Source: Candidatus Melainabacteria bacterium
Lineage (GTDB): Bacteria; Cyanobacteriota; Vampirovibrionia; Obscuribacterales; Obscuribacteraceae
Assembly (NCBI GenBank): GCA_003153555.1
Contig: PLZS01000048.1
Span: 1 to 64,000 of the forward strand
Direction of reading: 5' to 3'
Length of the DNA stretch: 64,000 bases
Shown one piece after another: positions 7,384 to 16,566 of the stretch; positions within the stretch are counted from its first letter, which is position 1; each line of letters starts with the position of its first letter. The position numbers and the translations under genes were made by a program. The notes under the pieces were generated by a model, which had not been told where the DNA came from, did not search any database, and worked only from the letters and a program-made list of their open reading frames with translations.

Positions 7384-9252
7384 TTAGTAACCTGGCAGCA
7401 GATCGAAATCCTTGGGGTTGAGTCGATTTGCTTCGGAAGTTCTGCCTAATTTTCTCAGAACATGTGCTTCCTCGGTCTTTATGGTTAAGACGTATCTATC
7501 AAATTCTTTTAGTTCTTTGGCTAATTTTTCGGCGATTCGATAATAAGTCAGAGCCTGAGCCGGTCGCTCCGTATTAGCGAAAACTGCGCCTAACCATTCA
7601 TTAGCTTTCATCTGATACTGCTTATAGACGCTGGCATCTTTTTGAATTATTGAAAGCGCATAATTTAAGCGTTCTTCCGCTTTGTCCCATCTTCCTAAAC
7701 GACAATATTCTCGGCTTAGATCTAAAAGCGGCGGCATTAAAGCATTAGCGTTAACTGACGCTGTCGGCCACAGAGCAACCGCCTTTTCATTGAGTTCTAC
7801 TTTCCGCAACAAAGCTCGAGATTTGTCCCCAGCTGCAGAATAATAACCAAATGCTATGTCATCTCTACTATTCTCGTGCGCTAGCTTTGCTGCTTTTTCG
7901 AAATAGTCAGCGGATAATTCTATTTTATTCGCTGAATTGTAGATGTCCGCCAGAGAATGATAAGTTTCAATCTTTTGCACAAAAGGCATAGTTGATTCTC
8001 CGTCCTTTAGCGCCGCCAATCCAAATTTGATAGCCGTTTCGTAGTCGTGTCTCTGTTCTGCTGCAACAGCTTTGTCTATGTCTTTTTGGAAAAGGGGTTT
8101 GTTCTGGCCGCTTTGCCAAAAAGTAAACCAAATGACTGCTAGCCCGATTAGGACTGTGATAATTGGCAGGAGAATAATAACCACGTGGTTTTGTTTCAGC
8201 CGGGGGAAGAATCTTCGAACTTGTGGTTTCTTTCCTTGTGAAATGCGTTTGAGATTTTCTTGTATTTCACTGGCATTCGTAGGTCTTCTGGTTGGATCTT
8301 TTTCAAGACAACTCATAACTATCTGTTCCAATTCAGGACTAACGACCCAGTCCTTACACTGCTTTCTTAACGGCGTTGGCGTGTCGTTGATATGGCGGAA
8401 CACAGTCTCGATTGGGTTTTGCCCATACAGAGGTGGAGAGCCCGATAACGCCTCATACATGACGCATCCCAGTGAGTAGATATCGGTCCGGTTATCGATC
8501 GGCTTGCCCATGCATTGTTCAGGGCTCATATACAAAGGTGTACCAAATACTTCGCCCGTTTGCGTCAGGGAATTTTCTGCAGCTTGGCGTTTTGCAATAC
8601 CGAAATCAACAACTTTCGGGATTTCATTTCCCTTTTCATCTTTGGTCAACATTATGTTGCTGGGTTTAAGATCGCGATGAACTATCTTGTTGTGATGGGC
8701 GTGATCCAGCCCTTCGCAAACCTTTGAGAAAATTTCTAATACGCGCTTTTCCTCAATGTGTCCAAGTTTTTTAATCTCGTCTGCGAGATTGGTGCCCTCG
8801 ACATAATCGAGCACCAAATACGGTGTGCCGCTATCAGTTAGTCCATAATCATGAACTTGGATGAGGTAAGGACTGCTCAGATTGCCGACTGCTTTGGCTT
8901 CAGCATCAAAACGGCGCAATGCCTTCTCATCAGTCATTACACCTGGATTGAGAGCCTTAAGAGCAAATATCTTGTTTAAAGCCTGATGATTTACTTTATA
9001 CACAGCCCCCATGCCACCCTGACCTAGTAGTTCTAAAACTTCGTAACGACCACCCACGTACTGACAGTTTGCTAGCGGATCTGCCCGTGCACCGTCATTC
9101 GGAGGCGATTTGGCTGATGTCGACAGAGCGCCATCCAGGATTTCTGATGATTCGAGATCTATGCCTCCCAGGCACGGTTGAGAACCATGCAATTGACCAC
9201 ATTGCGCACAGGCAAATGCAGGCTCTACTGGTTGAAACGGTGTTGGATCCAT
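7384..9252 (-). CDS. Membrane Ser/Thr protein kinase with C-terminal TPR domain
   Basis: About 622 residues (ATG at 9252; a GTG one codon earlier is possible). The order is: a short Cys-rich N-terminus (CAQCGQLHGSQPC, a possible metal knuckle), a PknB/Hanks-type kinase at about residues 68-335, one transmembrane helix at about 355-378 (VVIILLPIITVLIGLAVIWF), and TPR-like repeats to the end. Kinase motifs are complete: GQGGMGAVYK (P-loop), ALKALN (Lys), HRDLKPSN (catalytic Asp), VVDFGIAK (metal Asp) and GTPLYMSPEQ (activation segment). An active kinase with an extracytoplasmic TPR sensor or scaffold is expected. It converges with the ammonia-lyase gene. Confidence 0.92.
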   Translation of the reverse strand: MDPTPFQPVEPAFACAQCGQLHGSQPCLGGIDLESSEILDGALSTSAKSPPNDGARADPLANCQYVGGRYEVLELLGQGGMGAVYKVNHQALNKIFALKALNPGVMTDEKALRRFDAEAKAVGNLSSPYLIQVHDYGLTDSGTPYLVLDYVEGTNLADEIKKLGHIEEKRVLEIFSKVCEGLDHAHHNKIVHRDLKPSNIMLTKDEKGNEIPKVVDFGIAKRQAAENSLTQTGEVFGTPLYMSPEQCMGKPIDNRTDIYSLGCVMYEALSGSPPLYGQNPIETVFRHINDTPTPLRKQCKDWVVSPELEQIVMSCLEKDPTRRPTNASEIQENLKRISQGKKPQVRRFFPRLKQNHVVIILLPIITVLIGLAVIWFTFWQSGQNKPLFQKDIDKAVAAEQRHDYETAIKFGLAALKDGESTMPFVQKIETYHSLADIYNSANKIELSADYFEKAAKLAHENSRDDIAFGYYSAAGDKSRALLRKVELNEKAVALWPTASVNANALMPPLLDLSREYCRLGRWDKAEERLNYALSIIQKDASVYKQYQMKANEWLGAVFANTERPAQALTYYRIAEKLAKELKEFDRYVLTIKTEEAHVLRKLGRTSEANRLNPKDFDLLPGY

Positions 9253-9929
9253 CACTTTTTGGCCGAAGTATTACACAATGTTGTTCCCGGACTCTTGGCT
9301 GGATACTCTATACCAAGACAAATTATTGGCCTTTCTTACACTGCTAGGGAAATGTTCTAATAACTGCGGATTTTCTTTGGACATTTTGTCCACTCTTTCG
9401 GGTAACAACGCAAACGTTATTAGTAGTCACAGAGATGCTACCGAGTATCAATGCACGCCCTACCGAGTAGCACCAGAGATGCTACCAAGTATCAATTCAC
9501 ACGTTACCGAGTAGCAACAGAGACGCTGAGTGCTATTTGGTTGACACTGTATGTGGTATCATCATTCCAATTAACGATTCCTGTCTTGTAACGAATTTTT
9601 ATTTCTTCTCTGTATTTTTGAGCCGAAATACCCTATGTAGCCTCATATTTCCCCATGTTTCACAACTTTGCCACCTGTATTGGTAAAGAAATCTAAGTAA
9701 ATGTAAACGCTGAAAGTAAGCTAACTCATTTTTTCAAGCCACAGCATTGTGCGCTTCCGGTATCGCATGCGGTGCTGCAACTGGCATCCCTAATTCTCGT
9801 GAACGGCACAGGGCATGCGGCTATCGGCTAAGGGGATGATTTCGGAGCCTGAACGGTGGTGTCCTATCGTATATACGCTAGGATCCAATTGGCTTGCTTC
9901 ATTGTGAGACGGTGTCACTTAACAAAAGC
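9253..9929. other. Long intergenic region between kinase and glnB
   Basis: About 680 bases without a supportable gene, part of an 830-base gap between divergent genes. It contains the 22-bp-periodic repeat array (9430-9530), a TTGACA at 9541 without a good -10 partner, an AT-rich stretch around 9590-9720 and a 10-bp palindrome CGTATATACG at 9868-9877. The short ORFs here lack coding character. Confidence 0.5.
9430..9530 (+). repeat. Tandem 44-bp repeat built from 22-bp iteron-like subunits
   Basis: Two 44-bp units (9430-9473, 9474-9517) and a partial third (9518-9530) are arranged head to tail. Each unit holds two copies of an ACCGAGTA core, so the core recurs exactly every 22 bp: 9440, 9462, 9484 (ACCAAGTA) and 9506. 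The flanks alternate (GCTACC...TATCAA, then TTACC or CTACC...TAGCA). A 22-bp period is about two helical turns, so all cores lie on one face of the DNA, as expected for a protein-binding array. Copies abut without unique spacers, which excludes CRISPR. Confidence 0.8.
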
Positions 9930-9957
9930 TTGCATCTTAATCATTTCTACATATAAT
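9930..9957 (+). promoter_or_regulatory. Candidate sigma-70 promoter for glnB-amtB
   Basis: A perfect -10 box TATAAT (9952-9957) lies 16 bases after TTGCAT (9930-9935). It would give an untranslated leader of about 120 bases before the P-II start. The -35 match is weak (TTG only). I saw no GTA-N8-TAC (NtcA-type) or TGGCAC-N5-TTGC (sigma-54-type) site in this stretch. Confidence 0.4.
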
Positions 9958-10082
9958 CGAGTTGTGAGGTCGAGCCATTTACCTGCAAGGGCAAAGGGTG
10001 GGCCTGATGTCCGTTGGAGATAGAATATGCGTCGTGCTGTGATACACATCGGCAAGCAAACGAACACGAACCGGGGGTGCTC

Positions 10083-10469
10083 ATGAAGATGATCACGGCC
10101 ATCATACGTCCTGAGCGATTGCCGGATGTCAAAACCAGTTTGTTCCGCGAAGGCATAACCGGTATGTCCTTGAGCACAGTGCTCGGTCATGGCGGTGAAC
10201 AGGACACGGTGGAGCACTACAGAGGCAGCGCTGTTGTCTTTGAGTTTGTCGAGAAAGTCAAAATTGAGATTGCCGTTGCCAACCATCTTGTTGATAAAAC
10301 GATTGCCACAATTTTGAAGTCAGCTCAAACCGGCTCGGTGGGCGACGGGAAAATTTTTGTTCAAGCTATTGAGCGTGTGGTAAGAATCCGAACAGGCGAA
10401 GAAGATAACTTAGCTCTGTCCCCGATTCCGCTTTCTGCCGGTCGAACATTGTCTTCGGACCCGGCTTAG
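10083..10469 (+). CDS. glnB: P-II family nitrogen regulatory protein, variant T-loop
   Basis: 128 residues, starting at the ATG at 10083 because the P-II fold begins there (MKMITAIIRPERL) and GGGGGTG lies upstream; the longer frame from 10014 is not homologous. P-II proteins sense ATP/ADP and 2-oxoglutarate and gate AmtB. The core is conserved: LVDKTIATILKSAQTG, GDGKIFV and RIRTGE. The T-loop is unusual. The normal G37-R38-Q39-K40 is G-G-E-Q, so the Mg-ligating Gln39 is Glu. The uridylylation residue Tyr51 is Val, while Tyr46, Ser49 (the phosphorylated residue in cyanobacterial P-II) and Lys58 remain. It lies 13 bases before amtB, the classic glnK-amtB pairing. Confidence 0.93.
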   Translation: MKMITAIIRPERLPDVKTSLFREGITGMSLSTVLGHGGEQDTVEHYRGSAVVFEFVEKVKIEIAVANHLVDKTIATILKSAQTGSVGDGKIFVQAIERVVRIRTGEEDNLALSPIPLSAGRTLSSDPA

Positions 10470-10482
10470 CAAAGGAGATTTT

Positions 10483-11826
10483 ATGCAAATTTCGGCGGGT
10501 GATACTGCTTGGATGCTGACTAGTTCGGCGCTGGTTTTTCTAATGAGTCCAGGGTTAGCATTTTTCTACTCAGGGCTTGTTCGAAGAAAGAATGCTCTTA
10601 ATACTCTGATGATGACGTGCGTGGCGATATCGATCGGCTCTTTAATTTGGATGCTCCTAGGTTATTCGCTGGCTTTTGCGCCTGGGACACCTTTTTTAGG
10701 TGGTCTCTCCTTCGCTTTGTTCAATGGCGTAGGAGCTGAGCCCATCGCATATGCTGCGACCGTACCAGCTTTAGTCTTCGCCCTTTTTCAAGGGATGTTT
10801 GCATGTATTACTCCTGCCATCATATCTGGTGCCATAGTCGAGCGCATGAAGTTTACGGCCTATTTGCTGTTTCTATCTTTATGGTCAATCGTGGTGTACG
10901 CACCGGTAGCGCATTGGGTTTGGGGTGATGGAGGATGGATTCACAATCTCGGAGCGCTTGATTTCGCAGGCGGCACCGTGGTCCACATCACGGCTGGTAT
11001 CGCCGCCCTGATGTGCGCGTGGCTTCTAGGTGCAAGGCATGATCATCGGCGTGCACCGCTGATTCCACACAATGTTCCTTTCGTTCTGCTTGGTGCGGGA
11101 CTCCTCTGGTTTGGTTGGTTCGGCTTCAACGCTGGGTCTGCTTTGGCAGCAAATGGTGTGGCAGCGCTTGCCGCGTTTAATACTAATATCGCGGCAGCAG
11201 CAGCAATGCTTACGTGGTTGCTTCTTGAGACTGTGCGCAGCGGAAAGCCGACGGCTGTTGGTTCTGCCACAGGGACGGTTGTCGGACTGGTCGGTATCAC
11301 TCCTGCAGCTGGGTTTGTCTATCCGTGGGCGGCATTGCTGATTGGAGTGATTACTGCCGTAGTTTCGTTCTCAGTATTACAACTACGCTCAAAAACTACA
11401 CTCGACGATACGCTTGACGTGTTCGCGTGTCATGGAATAGGTGGCATGTGCGGTGCGCTTCTGACTGGAGTCTTTGCCGCCAAAGCTGTGAATGCTGCAG
11501 GAGCAGATGGTTTACTTTACGGAAATCCATCTCTTTTAGGGGTGCAGGCGCTCGCGGTTTCAGCGACTGTGTTGTACACGGCGCTAGCGTCGGCGGTGCT
11601 GGTGGCTTTCGTCAGGTTGGTGATGCCAATTAGGGCAGGATTGAGGGAAGAACTTGAAGGGCTTGACCGTCATGCCCACGGCGAAGAGGCTTACCATGAC
11701 ACTAGCGCCATCGGCTCTCTGGGCGAAGCGGTATTGGTCCGGCTAGATTCAGTTAAGAGTGCTCAAGAACGAAACATGACTGGTAAACGTAGCGACGACT
11801 TTGAACCAATTGCCTCAAGTCAGTAA
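10483..11826 (+). CDS. amtB: Ammonium transporter Amt
   Basis: 447 residues with eleven hydrophobic helices expected for the Amt/Mep/Rh family, which conducts ammonium across the inner membrane as a trimer. Diagnostic motifs are GLAFFYSGLVRRKN near the N-terminus, WVWGDGGWIHNLGALDFAGG, the first pore histidine in GGTVVHITAG and the second in DVFACHGIGGMCG. The cytoplasmic tail keeps GLDRHAHGEEAY, the conserved regulatory segment, and then extends a further ~45 hydrophilic residues. The ribosome site AAAGGAG precedes the ATG. It is co-transcribed with the P-II gene, its expected regulator. Confidence 0.95.
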   Translation: MQISAGDTAWMLTSSALVFLMSPGLAFFYSGLVRRKNALNTLMMTCVAISIGSLIWMLLGYSLAFAPGTPFLGGLSFALFNGVGAEPIAYAATVPALVFALFQGMFACITPAIISGAIVERMKFTAYLLFLSLWSIVVYAPVAHWVWGDGGWIHNLGALDFAGGTVVHITAGIAALMCAWLLGARHDHRRAPLIPHNVPFVLLGAGLLWFGWFGFNAGSALAANGVAALAAFNTNIAAAAAMLTWLLLETVRSGKPTAVGSATGTVVGLVGITPAAGFVYPWAALLIGVITAVVSFSVLQLRSKTTLDDTLDVFACHGIGGMCGALLTGVFAAKAVNAAGADGLLYGNPSLLGVQALAVSATVLYTALASAVLVAFVRLVMPIRAGLREELEGLDRHAHGEEAYHDTSAIGSLGEAVLVRLDSVKSAQERNMTGKRSDDFEPIASSQ

Positions 11827-11865
11827 GCCCATTCCTCAGAAATAATTCCGAGAAACAACACTCCG

Positions 11866-14800
11866 ATGCCAGCATCAGACCAATCAAAATTCGATTCCCT
11901 GTTTACCGAGCGCGATGCTTGTGGTGTTGGCTTAATATACAGGACCCGAGCCAGTCACGAAGTTGTTGAATCCGCTTTGACCGCGTTATCCTGCATGGAG
12001 CACCGTGGTGCCTGTGGTGCGGACAGAGACAGCGGTGATGGTGCCGGCATTTTGACTGCCATTCCTTGGCAGGTCTTCGAAGCGGATGGATTTAAAAAGC
12101 AAGGACTTGCAGCTGTTGGTGTTGTTTATATGCCCCGTGGTTACGAGGCTGATTGCAGAGCTGAAGCTGAGAAGTTTTTCCGCGAGGAAGGTCTAGAAGT
12201 TCTTGGTTGGCGCGTGGTGCCTACAAAGACAGATGTTCTTGGACCTCTCGCTTTGTCTACTTGCCCTACTATTGAACAGATTTTCATCGGTCGACTGAGC
12301 GCAATCGAGGACGCCGAACTCGAAAGTCGCCTGATGATCTCCCGTAAAAGCCTGATCAACTACGTTCGTACTAAGGATGGCTGCGACGATTTCTATCTCG
12401 CATCACTCTCAACAAGAACGATTGTCTATAAGGGAATGGTTCGTGCATCAGTTTTACGCGAGTTCTATTTGGACTTGCAGAATCCGTTGTTCGCATCGAA
12501 TTTTGCAGTCTTCCACCGAAGATTCAGTACTAATACTTTTCCCCGGTGGGCTCTCGCTCAGCCTTTTCGCATGCTTGGACACAATGGGGAAATTAATACT
12601 CTATTGGGTAATCGCACTTGGATGCGGGCCCGTGAGCCAGTTCTAGAGCATCCAGCCTACTATGGTCGAGAAAAAGACCTGCAGAACGTTCTATCTGCAA
12701 GTGGCTCAGACTCAGGGAATCTTGATAACGCTCTTGAGATGCTCGTGAATGCGGGGCACTCTCCAGAGGGTGCTCTGATGCAGCTCATGCCTGAAGCGTA
12801 TCGTCATCAGCCCGCGTTGGACGACCATCCCGAAATCGCTGATTTTTATGATTATTACAGTGCGCTGCAAGAGCCTTGGGATGGCCCAGCCTTGATAGTC
12901 TATTCGGACGGTAAAACAGCCGGCGCAATTCTCGATCGAAACGGGCTAAGGCCGGCTCGCTACAGTATTCATGCCGATGGCTCTTTCATTCTTAGTTCTG
13001 AAACTGGTGTGGTGCCATTTCCTGTGGAGTCAGCGATTGAGAAAGGACGTTTAGGTCCAGGACAAATGATTGTCGTGGATCTTGAAACAGGCGAAATTAA
13101 AAAGAATTGGCAGGTCAAAAAGTCAGTTGCTCTCGCGCATCCTTACGGCAAGTGGATTCAGACTGAACGAAAGTCACTTGTCCGTCAAGAATTCAGTAGA
13201 CCGGATCGGGCGATTCCTGCCGAGCAATTGCTTCAGGAGCAGCTCGCTTTCGGCTATGGAAAGGAAGACATTTTCAGCATTGTTGGTGGCATGGCACAGA
13301 CGGCCAGTGAACCAATATTTTCGATGGGTGATGATACACCTGTAGCGGTGCTTTCCAAACAGCCACGCGTTCTTTATGATTACTTCAAACAGCGGTTTGC
13401 CCAGGTAACTAATCCACCGATCGACCCATTGCGAGAGAAGCTGGTGATGTCTCTCGACACTTACTTGGGGCGCCGAACTAACTTGCTGCATCCCGCTCAG
13501 TACGCCGCTAAAGCGCTTCATCTGACTACACCAATTCTCAACGAACTAGAGCTGGAAAGCCTAGATTCAATTGGTGCTGATTATGTTTGCCAACGAATTT
13601 CGCTGCTGTTTGACATAGATCCCGTTGATCTTGACGCCGCCATCTCTCGAGTCTGCAGCGAAGCCGCTGAGGCAGTCAAGAATGGCAAGACTATTCTCAT
13701 TCTCACTGATCGCGGTGTAAATTCGAAGCAAGCACCTATTCCAGCGTTGTTGGCTGTGGGTGCTGTTCATCATCATTTGATTCGAGAAGGCCTACGGCTT
13801 GGCTGTTCAATCATAATTGAAACTGGACAGTGTTGGAGCACGCACCATTTTGCCTGTTTGCTCGGTTATGGTGCTCAAGCAATTTGCCCATACCTTGCCT
13901 TAGAGACAGTCCGCGACTGGTTCTACAGTGGTCCCGTTCAAGCTCAGGTCAACGAAGCCCTTTACGTGGGTACCGATCAGCCGAATTTGAAAATAACACC
14001 TTTTATAGGTCTTACTGTGCACAAAGCTCAGCTGAACTATGTAAAAGCTGTTGAGGACGGCATTCTCAAGATTATCTCTAAAATGGGCATTTCGGTGCTC
14101 ATGAGTTATATTGGTGCCCAAATTTTTGAATGTGTTGGAATTGGCCCTAAAGTCACCGAAAGATGTTTCAACGGGACTACGTCACGTTTGGGTGGGCTTG
14201 AGATAGAAGAAATAGCCCGGGAATGTTTGCGATTCCATCAGTCTGCCTATTCCGAAAATGCCTCCATTGTCGATTTCGGGAATATGGTTTACCGCAACGG
14301 TGGCGAATTCCACGGCAACAATCCTGAAGTGGTGCGCGCTCTTCATGCCGGTCTCGGTCTGAACTCGAAGCGCGACAAAAAAGTAACAAAAGAAGAGAGT
14401 TTCCGTAAATATTCTGAGCTGATCCGCAATCGTGATCCTTATGCATTGCGTGATTTGTTGGAGTTTAAATCCGACAGAGCTGCCATCGACATCGATCAAG
14501 TGGAGTCAGCACTGGATATAGTGCACAGGTTTTGCACTGGAGGCATGTCTCTTGGAGCCTTGTCGAAAGAAGCGCATGAAGTTCTTGCAATCGCTATGAA
14601 CAGGCTTGGTGCCATGTCTAATTCTGGTGAGGGCGGCGAGGATCCTAATCGCTATTATCCGATTAAGAATATACAAGAAGATGGTACAAGTCCGGAGTTT
14701 CCTGGTCTCGTTGGCCTTAAAACTGGTGATCATGCTGCCTCGGCAATTCGACAGGTTGCCTCGGCTCGATTTGGTGTCACTCCAGAATATCTAGTCACAT

Positions 14801-16485
14801 CAAAGCAGCTGGAAATCAAAATTGCTCAAGGGGCAAAGCCGGGTGAAGGGGGACAACTTCCCGCTCACAAAGTTTCTGAGTACATTGCTTGGCTAAGGCG
14901 CGCGAAGCCTGGCATGTCGCTGATTTCCCCACCTCCGCACCACGATATTTATTCTATTGAGGATCTTGCTCAGCTCATTTTTGATTTGCGCCAGGTTAAT
15001 AAGGAAGCCAAAATATCAGTCAAGTTGGTTTCGCAAATCGGCATCGGCACTGTTGCGGCCGGTGTTGCCAAAGCCGATGCTGACATTGTTCAAATTTCAG
15101 GTCACGACGGTGGCACCGGTGCATCTCCTCTCGGTTCAATTAAAAATGCAGGCGTTCCGTGGGAATTAGGATTGGCCGAAACGCACCAAGTGTTGCGTAC
15201 CAATCAATTGCGTGAACGTGTGCGCTTGCGTGTTGATGGTGGCTTGAGATCCGGGTGGGAAGTTGTTACCGCTGCAATGTTAGGAGCCGATGAATTTGGC
15301 TTCGGTTCAATAGCCTTAATAGCTGAAGGCTGCATCATGGCGCGAGTTTGTCACACGAACAATTGTCCAGTGGGCATTACTAGCCAGAAAGAATCCTTGC
15401 GTAAGAAATTTCCAGGCACGCCTGAGCCTGTAGTCGAATTCTTTTTGTTTATCGCAGAGGAAGTTAGACATACGCTTGCTCAGCTTGGCTATAAAACAAT
15501 CGCTGAAGTTGTCGGTCGCGCGGATTTGCTGCAAGGTCGCTCTGATGCGCATCCCCACAAGGTTGCATCATTGGATTTGGATTTCTTGTTGCGCGTGTCT
15601 AAAATGGAGCGTGGGCCGGCAGAACTCCCCATAACCCCAGAAAGAACGCTGAACGACGATATCTTGAGCGATGACGAGATCAAAAACGCCATCGAAAATC
15701 AGCAAATCGCGAGCAAGAGCTATTCCATCTCCAACACCGATCGGACCATTGGCGCCCGAATTAGCGGTGAGATTGCGCGACGCTGGGGCAACGATGGATT
15801 TCAGGGATCGATAGATTTGAAATTTACCGGTTCTGCTGGACAAAGTTTTGGTGCCTTCAACATCAAAAATCTTCGCCTGGAACTAACAGGTGAAGCTAAC
15901 GATTACGTTGGCAAAGGAATGAATGGCGGACGCATAACAATTAAACCGCTTCAGGGAATTCAATATAACTCTTGGCAAAACGTGCTCGTAGGAAACACGT
16001 GTTTGTACGGTGCCACAGGTGGTGCTCTATATGTCGCTGGACAAGCCGGTGAGCGGTTTGCTGTTCGGAACTCTGGTGCACTTGCGGTGATAGAAGGCGC
16101 AGGCGATCACTGCTGCGAGTATATGACTGGTGGAACAGTTGTTATCCTTGGTGCCCTGGGCAGAAATTTTGCAGCAGGAATGACCGGAGGCATCGCTTAT
16201 GTATTTGATGAGGCGGAATCGGTTGCTGCCCTGATCAATAACGATGAAGGTAAAACCTTGCAACGGTTATCCACTGCGGCGGCAAATTCCCTCAAGCGGC
16301 ACATTGAAGAGCACCTTTCATTCACAGGTAGTTTGCGGGCTCAGATGATTTTAGAAAAGTGGGATGAACATGTGTCGCGATTCTGGCAAGTTGTGCCACT
16401 TGCCGAGCTGCAACATCCAGACGCCATTCCCGATCTCGAACTAACTTTTGCACCAGATCTTGCCCAATTGCACGCCAACGACTAA
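11866..16485 (+). CDS. gltB: Glutamate synthase, large (glutaminase/synthase) subunit
   Basis: 1539 residues, normal length for the GOGAT alpha subunit, which makes two glutamates from glutamine and 2-oxoglutarate. Order: an 18-residue propeptide before the catalytic Cys19 (DACGVGL), class II glutaminase domain, central domain, FMN-binding synthase barrel (GGEDPNRYYPIK, LPAHKVSEYIAWLR, SGHDGGTGASPLGSIK), the 3Fe-4S cysteines in CIMARVCHTNNCPVG, and the C-terminal beta-helix with repeated Gly-rich turns. No gltD lies nearby, so either the small subunit is encoded elsewhere or the enzyme uses ferredoxin; the sequence read by eye does not decide. It starts 39 bases after amtB, probably in the same nitrogen operon. 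Confidence 0.96.
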   Translation: MPASDQSKFDSLFTERDACGVGLIYRTRASHEVVESALTALSCMEHRGACGADRDSGDGAGILTAIPWQVFEADGFKKQGLAAVGVVYMPRGYEADCRAEAEKFFREEGLEVLGWRVVPTKTDVLGPLALSTCPTIEQIFIGRLSAIEDAELESRLMISRKSLINYVRTKDGCDDFYLASLSTRTIVYKGMVRASVLREFYLDLQNPLFASNFAVFHRRFSTNTFPRWALAQPFRMLGHNGEINTLLGNRTWMRAREPVLEHPAYYGREKDLQNVLSASGSDSGNLDNALEMLVNAGHSPEGALMQLMPEAYRHQPALDDHPEIADFYDYYSALQEPWDGPALIVYSDGKTAGAILDRNGLRPARYSIHADGSFILSSETGVVPFPVESAIEKGRLGPGQMIVVDLETGEIKKNWQVKKSVALAHPYGKWIQTERKSLVRQEFSRPDRAIPAEQLLQEQLAFGYGKEDIFSIVGGMAQTASEPIFSMGDDTPVAVLSKQPRVLYDYFKQRFAQVTNPPIDPLREKLVMSLDTYLGRRTNLLHPAQYAAKALHLTTPILNELELESLDSIGADYVCQRISLLFDIDPVDLDAAISRVCSEAAEAVKNGKTILILTDRGVNSKQAPIPALLAVGAVHHHLIREGLRLGCSIIIETGQCWSTHHFACLLGYGAQAICPYLALETVRDWFYSGPVQAQVNEALYVGTDQPNLKITPFIGLTVHKAQLNYVKAVEDGILKIISKMGISVLMSYIGAQIFECVGIGPKVTERCFNGTTSRLGGLEIEEIARECLRFHQSAYSENASIVDFGNMVYRNGGEFHGNNPEVVRALHAGLGLNSKRDKKVTKEESFRKYSELIRNRDPYALRDLLEFKSDRAAIDIDQVESALDIVHRFCTGGMSLGALSKEAHEVLAIAMNRLGAMSNSGEGGEDPNRYYPIKNIQEDGTSPEFPGLVGLKTGDHAASAIRQVASARFGVTPEYLVTSKQLEIKIAQGAKPGEGGQLPAHKVSEYIAWLRRAKPGMSLISPPPHHDIYSIEDLAQLIFDLRQVNKEAKISVKLVSQIGIGTVAAGVAKADADIVQISGHDGGTGASPLGSIKNAGVPWELGLAETHQVLRTNQLRERVRLRVDGGLRSGWEVVTAAMLGADEFGFGSIALIAEGCIMARVCHTNNCPVGITSQKESLRKKFPGTPEPVVEFFLFIAEEVRHTLAQLGYKTIAEVVGRADLLQGRSDAHPHKVASLDLDFLLRVSKMERGPAELPITPERTLNDDILSDDEIKNAIENQQIASKSYSISNTDRTIGARISGEIARRWGNDGFQGSIDLKFTGSAGQSFGAFNIKNLRLELTGEANDYVGKGMNGGRITIKPLQGIQYNSWQNVLVGNTCLYGATGGALYVAGQAGERFAVRNSGALAVIEGAGDHCCEYMTGGTVVILGALGRNFAAGMTGGIAYVFDEAESVAALINNDEGKTLQRLSTAAANSLKRHIEEHLSFTGSLRAQMILEKWDEHVSRFWQVVPLAELQHPDAIPDLELTFAPDLAQLHAND

Positions 16486-16566
16486 TAAGAGTGGGTCGAT
16501 CGGTATATCATGAAGCCGATAGTCGGAATTGCCGGTTATCAAGCGTATGATTTGAGGAGATTGCAC

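Noticed and set aside
9430-9530. CRISPR-like array
   Set aside because: Units are directly adjacent with no unique spacers, and no cas gene is in the window; it is a tandem repeat.
10014-10082. Longer N-terminus for the P-II protein
   Set aside because: P-II homology begins exactly at the ATG at 10083, which has a purine-rich ribosome site; the upstream codons look non-coding.
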